A stretch of DNA of 40,188 bases from a virus: IMG/VR virus record IMGVR_UViG_3300001450_000045, positions 15,657 through 55,844 of that record. One strand, 5' to 3'. The translations under genes and the position numbers were made by a program. The stretch's first letter is position 1; every line of letters begins with the position of its first letter. Below the pieces are notes generated by a model. The model did not search any database and had not been told where the DNA came from. It was given only the letters and a program-made list of their open reading frames with translations. Shown in pieces: positions 28,655 to 36,486 of the stretch.

Positions 28655-31395
28655 GTTTCTCGACTTTTAGCTCGTAAATAAATTCTAACTTCTTTCTCAA
28701 GTTCAGGAGACATATTACAATCTCTTTCTTCAAGGCAAGATAGTTGATCTAACATTGGTTTAATTTCCTCTGCAAATTCTACTAGATTGTCATATTTTGC
28801 CAAAAGTTCTAGATCTGCAGCCCTGGCATCAGTAATGTCAGATAAAACAAATAATTGTTTAGACTTAGCTTTAATAGCATCTGCATCATCAGATTGATTA
28901 CAAAATTTTTGAAATTCAAATAATTTATCCATGTGATTTGTAATAGCTGGAGATACATTATGTACATGTCTCCTATCAAATTCACTGTAATTTTCATTTC
29001 TCATGTCTTGTAATTTACAATAATCTTTTTGTAAATCCTCATGTATACATCCTAAACCTTGCATAAATTTAAAGTCATTTATCTTTTCTAGTTTATAAGC
29101 TGTGTAATAGTTTATTAGTGTCTTATCCATAATATATTCATTTTTCTCGTTTGTTTGTAAAAATAGCTCGTCAATGTGTTTAACATTTGGGTTTTTAGTA
29201 ATAAACTTAACTCTGCTTTCACTAACACGTATAAGCTGAGGATGAGACCATCCTTGTACAGGTTTAGCCCACTGTTCATACTCGTCAGATCCGTATTTTG
29301 TATAACTAACAGGAGGACAATCAAACCAAAACATTGGACTGTTATACCCTGTTCCATTATCGTCCCAATGACTCCAAGAACTGTTAGGATAAACATCTTT
29401 ATGTTTAGGCTGAGTTGCTTTAAGTAGTTTAGCCGCTAGTTTCATTTTACCCTCATCTTCTTTAGTACAATAATAAGTACGATATTTACTATTCATAAGA
29501 TCAATAGTTTTAGGTTCTATTTTATCTAAAGTAAAATAATCATCTTTTTTTGTATCATGTCTAAAAGTGTAAGCAACTATTCTCTTTTCTATGTCTCTAC
29601 GCTCTGCAGCACTTAGATTAGAAAATTTAGATTTCTCTGCCTCTTCTTCTTCTTCCTCTTTACGTCCTTGTAACCAGTCTTCAGGAACTTCTACATCATC
29701 GTAAGATTTATACCATTCAGATTTTTCAATAAGAGCAAGTATAGCGGTACGTTTAGCTGTAACTCTATTCTTTTCTTTCATTACTTTTTGAACAGCATCT
29801 ATATTACCCTCACATTTTTGTAAAAGATTATCAAACTTATCTTCTAAATCTTCAAGAGTATAAGTAGTAACTTTATGGGGATACCCCAGCCCAGACTCTT
29901 TATCTTCCATAAGATATAAATCTTTATACTTAGACCACTTTTCTTCTCTAGAATAAAAATGCTTAGCATTAAAACCTTGCCAATCTTTAATTATTTCACG
30001 TTTTATACCATCACCATGTCTATCTTCATAAGGCTTCATAAGCGTTAAACCTTCAAATAATTTAAGAGCCGGTCCATATTTAATTCTAGGGTCAGGACCA
30101 AACTTAGGTTTCATATCATCAGTATTAATAATACGAGCTAGCTTATTAAGAATCCTATTTTCACTACTGTTACCAGTAATAATAGATCTACAAGCATCTA
30201 CCCATTTAAGAAAATCTGTTTCTTTCAACTCTTGTTCTATAATATCACTAGCTTCTTGAGCTGCTGCCATTATTACACTTTTAATGTATTTTTTAGTTGC
30301 TTCGTTCCATATAACTTTCTCACGAGATGGAGTAACATCTACGCCCTCTTGTAATATAGTTTCTGTGCCATCTGGATTAGCTACAACTTGACGCGCAGGA
30401 CATTTAAAAGCAATAGAACCATACATTTGTTCCATTTCTAACTCACGAAAATCAATATAGCCGTAGTTAATACCGGTTGATGATCCTTTGTCTTTAACAA
30501 GAACAATATGAGGCTTATTAAAATAATAAGAATCAGAAACTATAAGATTTTCAGAATTATAAATAACTTCTGCTTTAAAAGGAATATTTCTTTCTTCGTT
30601 ATACTCATCTTTAATTTTAAAATTAACGTTATCAAAATACATTAGCTGCTCTTCAATAGCTTCTTCAAACTTATTTCTGTTATGTTTTTTTACACCAAAC
30701 GATACAGTAGTTTGATTTACTTGATCAGAATGCTCATAATATACTTTAGTACCATCACTAAAAGTTATGAATTTATTCTGCATACCTGTTTTTACATTAA
30801 AAGCTGGTATAATAAAATCAGTCTTGTAGTTATAACAGTTACATTTAAATCTCATACCATTATATATAGTCTCTATAGTATAGAAATCTACACCGGTTGA
30901 TAGCGCAGCTTTTGCACCAAGACCAAACGCACCAAAGTTCTCACTGGTATTTCTTTTCGTAGAATAACCCAGCTCTAATATACCTTCTAAACGTCTTGCT
31001 CCTATACCTACACCATAGTCAGTTACTGCAAATGTGTCACAATACCCAACACCTTCATTTTGTGTATATAATAAATCTACATGGTTTTTACCATGTTGTA
31101 ATGAAGACAACTGATAGTAACTAGAATCAAAATTACTATCTTCATACTGATCACCGTGGCGCTCAATATAGTAGTCTTCAACTTTCTTCTTACCACTTAC
31201 TATTTCTAGTGCCATTTCTTTCTCACGCTGAGAGTCACATGCATTGGTAACAAGTTCTCTAATTGTAGATTGAATTGGCATAGAATACTGTGTAGATTGA
31301 AGAATGTCAAATACCATCTTTTCTGCGCCTTTATTGATGCGCTTAGCAATACCGGCATCACCCGACATTGGCTTGTCAATTGTTTTAATACTCAT
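28642..31395 (-). CDS. rIIA: rIIA-like GHKL ATPase
   Basis: 917 aa. The N-terminal domain has the GHKL (Hsp90/MutL/gyrase B) ATP-binding motifs: an N box IRELVTNACDS with Glu46 and Asn50, a G1 box DYGVGIG (125-131), and a G2 box FGAFGLGAKAAL (153-164). T4 rIIA has the same domain, and the nearby rIIB-like gene supports the name. A second alpha/beta region (about 200-360) fits the GHKL transducer domain. The rest is long, charged and helical with a run of Glu near 585-592. It is longer than T4 rIIA (725 aa). T4 rII proteins affect lysis timing and resistance to lambda Rex exclusion; an anti-defence role here is inferred. The ATG follows an AAACCAATTAAA leader by 10 bases. Confidence 0.8.
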   Translation of the reverse strand: MSIKTIDKPMSGDAGIAKRINKGAEKMVFDILQSTQYSMPIQSTIRELVTNACDSQREKEMALEIVSGKKKVEDYYIERHGDQYEDSNFDSSYYQLSSLQHGKNHVDLLYTQNEGVGYCDTFAVTDYGVGIGARRLEGILELGYSTKRNTSENFGAFGLGAKAALSTGVDFYTIETIYNGMRFKCNCYNYKTDFIIPAFNVKTGMQNKFITFSDGTKVYYEHSDQVNQTTVSFGVKKHNRNKFEEAIEEQLMYFDNVNFKIKDEYNEERNIPFKAEVIYNSENLIVSDSYYFNKPHIVLVKDKGSSTGINYGYIDFRELEMEQMYGSIAFKCPARQVVANPDGTETILQEGVDVTPSREKVIWNEATKKYIKSVIMAAAQEASDIIEQELKETDFLKWVDACRSIITGNSSENRILNKLARIINTDDMKPKFGPDPRIKYGPALKLFEGLTLMKPYEDRHGDGIKREIIKDWQGFNAKHFYSREEKWSKYKDLYLMEDKESGLGYPHKVTTYTLEDLEDKFDNLLQKCEGNIDAVQKVMKEKNRVTAKRTAILALIEKSEWYKSYDDVEVPEDWLQGRKEEEEEEAEKSKFSNLSAAERRDIEKRIVAYTFRHDTKKDDYFTLDKIEPKTIDLMNSKYRTYYCTKEDEGKMKLAAKLLKATQPKHKDVYPNSSWSHWDDNGTGYNSPMFWFDCPPVSYTKYGSDEYEQWAKPVQGWSHPQLIRVSESRVKFITKNPNVKHIDELFLQTNEKNEYIMDKTLINYYTAYKLEKINDFKFMQGLGCIHEDLQKDYCKLQDMRNENYSEFDRRHVHNVSPAITNHMDKLFEFQKFCNQSDDADAIKAKSKQLFVLSDITDARAADLELLAKYDNLVEFAEEIKPMLDQLSCLEERDCNMSPELEKEVRIYLRAKSRETWES

Positions 31396-31405
31396 AAAAT
31401 TTGTG

Positions 31406-31417
31406 TTTAATTGGTTT
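31406..31417 (-). promoter_or_regulatory. AAACCAATTAAA leader motif before the rIIA-like gene
   Basis: Minus-strand motif 10 bases before the rIIA-like ATG, in the 30-base gap after the zinc-ribbon gene. It matches the motif before the rIIB-like and 116-aa genes in sequence and, approximately, in spacing. It may be a leader or promoter element. Confidence 0.35.
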
Positions 31418-31425
31418 ATACTTTA

Positions 31426-31686
31426 TTATCTTTCGTCTCTCTCTGCTTCTGCCCTATCTTCTGCTTTAGCATCAAGCATTTGATTTTTGTACTCATAGTC
31501 TTCAATAGACTCTTCAAAGAATTCGTCACATGCCTCACATACAAATCCCTCTAAAGGTTCTGCATGATCTAAGCATTTGCTATCTTGACATATGCCATTT
31601 ACTATTGGTGCATCACAACAATAGCTAGTACCGTCATCATTATCTGTGTAACTTTCCCCACAGCAGGGACTTACCATGTATCCCAT
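31426..31686 (-). CDS. Small zinc-ribbon protein
   Basis: 86 aa with nine cysteines in the first 55 residues: a CC pair (8-9), another CC pair (23-24), CX4C (33-38) and CX2C (50-53). The spacing suggests two small zinc ribbons. The C-terminal 30 residues are acidic and helical. Zinc ribbons of this size often bind nucleic acid or protein partners, but nothing narrows the function. It is the first gene after the terminator at 31708-31731, so it may head the transcription unit with rIIA-like, lyase and rIIB-like genes; the leader is very short (about 20 bases). Confidence 0.65.
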   Translation of the reverse strand: MGYMVSPCCGESYTDNDDGTSYCCDAPIVNGICQDSKCLDHAEPLEGFVCEACDEFFEESIEDYEYKNQMLDAKAEDRAEAERDER

Positions 31687-31707
31687 AATTTAAAATGTTT
31701 AGTTAAT

Positions 31708-31731
31708 AAAAAAGAGCCCGTTAGGGCCCTT
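31708..31731 (-). terminator. Rho-independent terminator after the endonuclease gene
   Basis: On the minus strand AAGGGCCC pairs with GGGCTCTT (8 bp, one G-T pair), with the loop TAAC, followed by a run of six T. It starts two bases past the endonuclease stop. It should end, at least partly, the replication transcript coming from the right. Confidence 0.8.
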
Positions 31732-31732
31732 G

Positions 31733-32167
31733 TTATAATTGTTTGATTAGCTCTACGACTTCATCTACCTGCTTCTTGTTTCGAGGCATAAATAAAACAT
31801 AGTGATGATCATTATCTTTAAGGTGTTTTTTAAATAATTTCCATCTTAAAGGAAAAGACTCATTTGCATAGCCTTTTGTTTCTACAATCCATTTACCTTT
31901 AGGATCTACAAAGTCAGGAGTGTAAGTAATTGGTCTAATCTTACTTCCTTTATTGTAAAGCTTTTTGGCTGTTCCCTCATAACATGCTTGAGGATACACT
32001 AATGCATCAAAGATTGTGAACGTAGTTTCTTCGTATTCAACTTCTACTTCAGCCTTTTTAAGTTCTTTATAACAATAAAGTTCTAAATTAGATTGAAAGT
32101 TTTTGCCATCATACTCACTTTTCTTTGCGTTCTTTACTTTAGATCTATTTCTTCGTTTCCAAGCCAT
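31733..32167 (-). CDS. T7 endonuclease I-like nuclease (Holliday junction resolvase)
   Basis: 144 aa, similar in size to T7 endonuclease I (149 aa). The PD-(D/E)XK signature is clear and correctly spaced: SNLE with Glu29, TYTPDF with Asp85, and IVETKGY with Glu96 and Lys98, matching Glu20, Asp55, Glu65 and Lys67 of the T7 enzyme. The insert between Glu29 and Asp85 is longer than in T7. The N-terminus is strongly basic. The enzyme would cut branched DNA such as Holliday junctions before packaging and may help degrade host DNA. It overlaps the metallophosphoesterase gene by 23 bases and is followed at once by a terminator. The cloverleaf elements elsewhere in the window would be branched if extruded as DNA, but any link is speculative. 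Confidence 0.85.
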   Translation of the reverse strand: MAWKRRNRSKVKNAKKSEYDGKNFQSNLELYCYKELKKAEVEVEYEETTFTIFDALVYPQACYEGTAKKLYNKGSKIRPITYTPDFVDPKGKWIVETKGYANESFPLRWKLFKKHLKDNDHHYVLFMPRNKKQVDEVVELIKQL

Positions 32168-33314
32168 AACTCATAATATTTGTTTGAAGATACCCTTCCA
32201 ATCCTCTATTCTTATTCCAAATAAATGCTTGTCCACATCTTAATGTACCAACATACCCTTGAGTTTTATGCCAAGCGTCGTTACCACATATAGATGGTAT
32301 AAATCTAACTTTAGTTCCCATGTATTCATTAAGCATTTCTTTATGCTTATGTCCACAATGAACTTCTCTAACCGTACACCTGCTCCACATTTCCGGCTGT
32401 TCTGTAGCTATTAATAATGGTAATTCTTGAGGTTTTTCTTTGTCTCCGTGTGTAAACATAATCATATTAGTCCCATATTCGTAATACTTACGAGTATTTA
32501 AACCATTATCTATAGTTACATTTTTATTATTATGATACATAGCATCTAAAACTTCTCCCACATAAAACATGCGCTCAAAATCATGATTACCTTGTATAAC
32601 AATAACATCTACCGGAGCAAACTGTGCTAAATAATCTATAGCTTTCATAACTAAATGCCAATAACCTCTAAAAGACTGTCTCCACATCATGTGATCTTGC
32701 TGAGGCGTGCCCTTAGTTGTAGCTCTAGAAAATCCTTCTGAATTAAGACCATCATTACCTACAGGTAATAAGAAGCGTTCTATTTCAACACCATCTGCTT
32801 TTCTATGCAGATCTACTATAGCTTGCATATAATGTTTCTCTATAGTTCCCGGCTCATCATCTGTTATCTTACCAAAATGTATGTCTGGTAAAGATATTTC
32901 ATATAATACTGGGTCTTTTGGCTTAGTATATTTAATTTTTTTAACTACGTGAGATTGAGATTTAATATAATCTAATAAATCATCTTTAACCTGTGGCTGT
33001 TCATGCCATTGATTATGTGTTACTACACTGTATCTCTGCTCACCATTAAAGTTTTGCCAAAATTTTACAGACTTTACGTCTGCCATAGTTAATCCATTAT
33101 CTAATAAATGTTTTGTAAAAGCTTGACTTTCAGTAAGCTCATGTCCATTATCATTGTTCATACGTTCTTGTACCCACTCTTCAGAAGCTACAAGTTTTTT
33201 ACAATCTCTAATAATAGCAATGTCTGTCTCCCATTTATCAGCTAACCACTGCGCTCCTTTTTTTAACCATCCTTTCTGTTTTCTGAGTTTTTCAATAATC
33301 TCTTCTCTTTGCAT
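32145..33314 (-). CDS. Calcineurin-like metallophosphoesterase
   Basis: 389 aa. From residue 138 the motifs of the metallophosphoesterase fold follow in order: DIH (144-146), GND (186-188), GNHD (242-245), THGD (288-291) and GHKH (321-324), which together bind two metal ions. The first 130 residues form a separate helical region whose start (KLRKQKGWLKKGAQWLADKW) looks like a small helix-turn-helix. Phage proteins of this layout sit in replication operons and are often called phosphoesterases or DNA-repair exonucleases. The substrate cannot be told from sequence; DNA, cyclic nucleotides or phosphoproteins are all possible. It overlaps its neighbours by 23 bases on each side, which argues for coupled translation with primase and endonuclease I. 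Confidence 0.85.
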   Translation of the reverse strand: MQREEIIEKLRKQKGWLKKGAQWLADKWETDIAIIRDCKKLVASEEWVQERMNNDNGHELTESQAFTKHLLDNGLTMADVKSVKFWQNFNGEQRYSVVTHNQWHEQPQVKDDLLDYIKSQSHVVKKIKYTKPKDPVLYEISLPDIHFGKITDDEPGTIEKHYMQAIVDLHRKADGVEIERFLLPVGNDGLNSEGFSRATTKGTPQQDHMMWRQSFRGYWHLVMKAIDYLAQFAPVDVIVIQGNHDFERMFYVGEVLDAMYHNNKNVTIDNGLNTRKYYEYGTNMIMFTHGDKEKPQELPLLIATEQPEMWSRCTVREVHCGHKHKEMLNEYMGTKVRFIPSICGNDAWHKTQGYVGTLRCGQAFIWNKNRGLEGYLQTNIMSYGLETKK

Positions 33315-34302
33315 TTAATATATTTTTAAGTTCGTTAAAACTGCATACATGTTTCACTAAATCTGATGGATCTTTAGATTTATAGCTGTCTGGTATACAG
33401 ATATTATTAAAACCATATAAATCACAAATTTTCTTAGCCATTGTCTGGCCTGGATTTGTTACTTTGTCGAAATCATTGTCGTATAAAATGTCTATTGTAG
33501 TAAATCTATCTTTTAAATCTTTTACTAGTTTTTCTGAAGGTATTTGCATCTCGCTCTGTAGTGCAATTGCATGATAACCTGCTGCATGCAAACACATAAC
33601 ATCTTTAAGAGATGATGTAATGATAAGTCTCTCACCTTTATACGGGAGTTGGTTATAGCCTTGGACATCTGTTTTTTTTGTATTGCTTAACCACTTATTT
33701 GTTTCTTCATAAGGAGAATAAATTTTATATCGATTCTTAAATCTAAAAGCATAAGTAATTGATTTACAAGTAAATCTAGTACTATTTACCCAAAAATGAC
33801 TTATAGGTTCGACCCCAAACATAGTTAATATTTTTTTACTAACCAAATATTGAGACCAAAACTTTGCATCATCTCTAATCCATTGCCGACGTTTTTTTCT
33901 AATAATAACTTCAGACTTAATATAAGAAGGTACTTTGTTTTGCCTATATGCCATAAGACCCATAGTAAACTTTATACTATCTTTTTTAGAACTAAGGTTA
34001 AGATTAAAATCAGTGTCGATAATGTTTAGAGCAGAATAAAAATCACAGTTATATTTAAATTTTACATAGTTAAAGCAATCAAAAGTATGTTCGCTAGAAC
34101 CAAAATCTTTATATAGTAATTTACTATTGTAAGGTATAATAGAAACTGTAGGTGAATTATCTTGTCGAAGATCACTCTTAAATTTCTTACCAAGTATTTT
34201 AAAATTAGGGCAGTAATACCTAAAAATGTCATACTCAGTAATTTTACTAAGTATGACATCGGTATGTAGGTGATCGTTGCTGTCTCTACGATCAATAGCC
34301 AT
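33292..34302 (-). CDS. DNA primase, Toprim type, with altered Toprim motif
   Basis: 336 aa from the ATG at 34302, which overlaps the upstream stop as TAATG; an in-frame ATG at 34350 would add 16 unlikely residues encoded within the SSB-like tail. Residues about 40-80 (FKSDLRQDNSPTVSI, then YKDFG and FDCFNYV) match the zinc-domain region of DnaG-type phage primases, but the zinc-binding cysteines are absent. The Toprim domain (about 225-320) has LIITSSLKDVMCL, where the usual Glu-Gly is Ser-Ser, then AIALQSE and an ILYDNDFD metal-binding loop (275-279). I recall the same Toprim change in other Bacteroidota phage primases. It makes RNA primers and would work with the DnaB-type helicase about 2 kb upstream. 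Confidence 0.8.
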   Translation of the reverse strand: MAIDRRDSNDHLHTDVILSKITEYDIFRYYCPNFKILGKKFKSDLRQDNSPTVSIIPYNSKLLYKDFGSSEHTFDCFNYVKFKYNCDFYSALNIIDTDFNLNLSSKKDSIKFTMGLMAYRQNKVPSYIKSEVIIRKKRRQWIRDDAKFWSQYLVSKKILTMFGVEPISHFWVNSTRFTCKSITYAFRFKNRYKIYSPYEETNKWLSNTKKTDVQGYNQLPYKGERLIITSSLKDVMCLHAAGYHAIALQSEMQIPSEKLVKDLKDRFTTIDILYDNDFDKVTNPGQTMAKKICDLYGFNNICIPDSYKSKDPSDLVKHVCSFNELKNILNAKRRDY

Positions 34303-35081
34303 TAGAATGGAGCGTCTGCTGGATATTGTGGATCTGCAGGCACTGTCCAATCTTCACTCTCTTCAATAGTGTCTGGTGTAACTAGACTAGCTGTTGATAC
34401 ATGCTTACCCCATTTAAGGTCTGCATTAAAGTCGTGATTTTTAAACTGAGAATATTCATCATTAAGAGCTTTAACAAACAAGTCATCTCTTTGAGGTTTA
34501 ACTCTCCCAAAATATCCAGTATAGATGCCTTGATATTTATCATCTTTAACACCTACTAGTACTCTAAGTTGATTATTTTTAAGAGCTTCAGCAAGATTTT
34601 TAATTTCTGTTACATTACCTTGTGCAATATCTGCCATTGTATCGTAGTATACAGATCCTCCTGCAGCAACATTAGCCCAAGCTTTAGTAAACTCAATCAA
34701 TTCTCTCTCGCCATCATAAGCTTTTCTTTGACCTTCTGCTTTCCACCAGTCATAAGTTGGTGCATCAGTTGACCATGTAGATTGACCTACATTATTTAGC
34801 CATAGAAATTTACCGGTTTGAGATTCTTTATGAGTATTTTTTAGAAATAAATCTAATTTAAACTTACCATCTTCATTTGATAGCCATAACGTTACTTTAT
34901 TCCAAGCTTGATCATTACTAGTTCCTGAATATGCAGGTTCTGTTTTTACATTTATATCCATTGCATGTAATTCTGCCATTGTAGGGTTAACCGCTACAAC
35001 ATTTACATTTGTTAAACCGGAGTAGAATTCTCTTCCTCCCCCAGATACTTCTTCTGTACTTGCATTACTTTGTATTGCCAT
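34302..35081 (-). CDS. Probable single-stranded DNA-binding protein
   Basis: 259 aa. It begins with a Ser/Glu-rich segment and then EFYSGLTNVNVVAVNPT, a pattern I associate with SSB-like proteins conserved in Bacteroidota phages. The body is beta-rich with many aromatic residues (WLSN, FLWLNN, YDWWKA), as expected of an OB-type fold that stacks on bases. The C-terminal 25 residues are acidic and end in DAPF, very like the acidic tip of bacterial SSBs (ending in PF) that recruits partner proteins. Its place between a Sak4-like recombinase and the primase fits this role. The ATG lies 13 bases after a TAACCAATAAA leader. I have not confirmed the OB fold. Confidence 0.65.
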   Translation of the reverse strand: MAIQSNASTEEVSGGGREFYSGLTNVNVVAVNPTMAELHAMDINVKTEPAYSGTSNDQAWNKVTLWLSNEDGKFKLDLFLKNTHKESQTGKFLWLNNVGQSTWSTDAPTYDWWKAEGQRKAYDGERELIEFTKAWANVAAGGSVYYDTMADIAQGNVTEIKNLAEALKNNQLRVLVGVKDDKYQGIYTGYFGRVKPQRDDLFVKALNDEYSQFKNHDFNADLKWGKHVSTASLVTPDTIEESEDWTVPADPQYPADAPF

Positions 35082-35094
35082 AATTAATTATTTA

Positions 35095-35105
35095 TTTATT
35101 GGTTA
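35095..35105 (-). promoter_or_regulatory. TAACCAATAAA leader motif before the SSB-like gene
   Basis: Minus-strand motif 13 bases before the SSB-like ATG, a one-base variant of the motif before the rIIA-like, rIIB-like and 116-aa genes. Confidence 0.3.
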
Positions 35106-35456
35106 TTAAAATTGTGTTAATTCTCCTTTGTGATCTAATCCTTCTTCTATTCTTGTTGCATTGTCAAAACTTTCTTGCGTCTCTACAGGAATACTAGTTT
35201 GATTAGGATTTACTTGTTCTACTGTGTCGTCTACAAACGTAAAAGATAATTTTCTAATTTTCTTAGCTTTTTTACCTTTTAGAGATGGGTGCATAAACAT
35301 TTGCTTAACTTCCCAAGCTTCTAAATTATATTTAGCCTGAATTGCAGATCTGTCTATACCATTCTCTAGATCGTTTATAATCATAGTAGTAGTAATTTGT
35401 GCTGGTGTTTCTTGTTTTACAACCGTAGCATTAGTTGGTTCATTTGCATCAATCAT
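35106..35456 (-). CDS. Small protein of unknown function in the recombination cluster
   Basis: 116 aa. The central part (about 24-75) is helical with a helix-turn-helix-like layout (II-x-DLENGIDRSAIQAKYNLEAWEVKQMF) followed by a basic KGKKAKKIRKL patch. The flanks are Thr/Gln/Glu-rich and probably disordered. This suggests a small nucleic-acid-binding or adaptor protein, but no family is recognised. It lies between the Sak4-like ATPase (upstream) and the SSB-like gene (downstream), each about 20 bases away, so it may help in single-strand annealing or recombination. The start is preceded by two overlapping copies of the AACYAATTAAA leader. Confidence 0.6.
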   Translation of the reverse strand: MIDANEPTNATVVKQETPAQITTTMIINDLENGIDRSAIQAKYNLEAWEVKQMFMHPSLKGKKAKKIRKLSFTFVDDTVEQVNPNQTSIPVETQESFDNATRIEEGLDHKGELTQF

Positions 35457-35458
35457 GT

Positions 35459-35480
35459 TTTAATTGGTTTAATTAGTTAA
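35459..35480 (-). promoter_or_regulatory. Doubled AACYAATTAAA leader motif
   Basis: On the minus strand TTAACTAATTAAA (35468-35480) and AAACCAATTAAA (35459-35470) overlap by three bases. The distal copy is 11 bases before the ATG at 35456, the same spacing as at the rIIB-like gene; the proximal one is 2 bases away. Confidence 0.35.
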
Positions 35481-36244
35481 TCTATAAATATTTTTGACCA
35501 TTCTAAAGGCATGGTCTTGCCCTTTAAGTGCGCACATCTAGTACCAGCAGCTATATCATCTAAAGAATCAAAAGAAATCATAGTATCTGTTCCTTCTCTA
35601 TAAATGTAACCAATAGCATCTGAGTTAGTGCAGGTAATTTGCTTAATTTTACCGGTTAGATCAAGATCCTTTACAGCAACCTCTTTACCTTTCTTTTCAA
35701 GCATCTTATCTTTTAGGTGTCCAACTAGGATTACGTGATCCGCAAGTTTATTCAGTTTGTCTATCCATTCTTTGTAGGCCATTCTTAAGTATAAGTAGCC
35801 GGCGCCATTTGGCAGTGATAGAACTGATGCTCCAGGATTATTTTTCTCAAAGTTTTTACCCATAGGAGTTCTCATATAAATTTGTTTAGCATAACTTTCA
35901 CACCATTCTTCTAGCTTAGATATAGTATCTACAGCTATATATTTATAAGGTCTCCCTTCTTTCATAATTGCTGCTCCAATAGCTTGTAGTTCTTTTAAGT
36001 TGTTTGCTTTTACTTTTAAAGCATCAATCATATCTGAACCATCTTCTAGGTCAAGGATTAAACAATTATCTAGTTGTGATAATACAGTAGTTTTACCTAT
36101 CTTAGGTGCACCATATATTATCATATTCTTAGGCGATTTACGGCTAGCCTTTACCTTCTTTTTTGGTAATTCCATAATATTTTCTTTTTGTGTGTGTGCC
36201 TTCTCAAGCATTTTTTCTACGTTATATTTACTTTGTGGTCCCAT
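35477..36244 (-). CDS. Sak4-like RecA-fold ATPase (single-strand annealing/recombination)
   Basis: 255 aa. Walker A is GAPKIGKTT (45-53), preceded by a basic segment, with LILDLEDGSD after it and a Walker B-type IAVDT near residue 110-116. A hydrophobic strand ending in VGHLKDK (about 180) resembles motif 3 or the sensor of the RecA-fold AAA_24/Sak4 group. Sak4-like phage proteins anneal or exchange single strands with the help of the phage SSB, and an SSB-like gene lies two genes downstream. The start at 36244 gives 23 extra residues; an ATG at 36175 (MELPKKKVK) is an alternative that leaves the whole ATPase domain intact. The stop lies about 20 bases before the next gene. Confidence 0.75.
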   Translation of the reverse strand: MGPQSKYNVEKMLEKAHTQKENIMELPKKKVKASRKSPKNMIIYGAPKIGKTTVLSQLDNCLILDLEDGSDMIDALKVKANNLKELQAIGAAIMKEGRPYKYIAVDTISKLEEWCESYAKQIYMRTPMGKNFEKNNPGASVLSLPNGAGYLYLRMAYKEWIDKLNKLADHVILVGHLKDKMLEKKGKEVAVKDLDLTGKIKQITCTNSDAIGYIYREGTDTMISFDSLDDIAAGTRCAHLKGKTMPLEWSKIFID

Positions 36245-36248
36245 AATA

Positions 36249-36407
36249 TTATTTAGTTTTTAATTTGCTCCTTAAAGTGTCTCTTTTAGATTGTAATTTT
36301 GAAAGTTCCTCTTCATTATTTTTGAATCTTTTCATTCTTTTGTCTGTGTAGTTTATCTCGTTTAAGATCGCTACCCTGGCTTTGTTTTTCCCGTTTCTTT
36401 TGCTCAT
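36249..36407 (-). CDS. Small basic protein, 52 aa
   Basis: An ATG ORF beginning MSKRNGKNKARVAILNE and ending SKLKTK. It is highly basic with a Lys/Arg/Glu helical middle, so it may bind nucleic acid. It lies in the 238-base gap between the helicase and the Sak4-like ATPase, overlaps the 56-aa ORF by 92 bases in another frame, and stops four bases before the ATPase start. The tight fit argues that it is real, but such a short ORF needs comparative support. Confidence 0.45.
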   Translation of the reverse strand: MSKRNGKNKARVAILNEINYTDKRMKRFKNNEEELSKLQSKRDTLRSKLKTK

Positions 36408-36486
36408 AAATTTCTATGTTTTTTAATAATTTTTTATCTGTATTTTCTTTTTCAAATAAGTTATATAAATATTTACTCCACATCAT
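36316..36486 (-). CDS. Small basic protein, 56 aa
   Basis: The ORF starts at an ATG overlapping the helicase stop as ATGA (a second ATG follows at once) and begins MMWSKYLYNLFEKEN. It becomes very Lys/Gln/Arg-rich and ends KNEKIQK. The ATGA coupling to the DnaB-type helicase gene is the best support. Its 3' half is shared with the 52-aa ORF in a different frame, so either or both may be expressed. Confidence 0.45.
   Translation of the reverse strand: MMWSKYLYNLFEKENTDKKLLKNIEIYEQKKREKQSQGSDLKRDKLHRQKNEKIQK

Noticed and set aside
29115-29396. Second minus-strand frame inside the rIIA-like gene
   Set aside because: It is fully contained in the rIIA-like gene, with hydrophobic low-complexity content and no start context.
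34303-34350. Longer primase start adding 16 residues
   Set aside because: The extension lies wholly within the end of the SSB-like gene, and the TAATG overlap at 34302 is the typical arrangement in this window.
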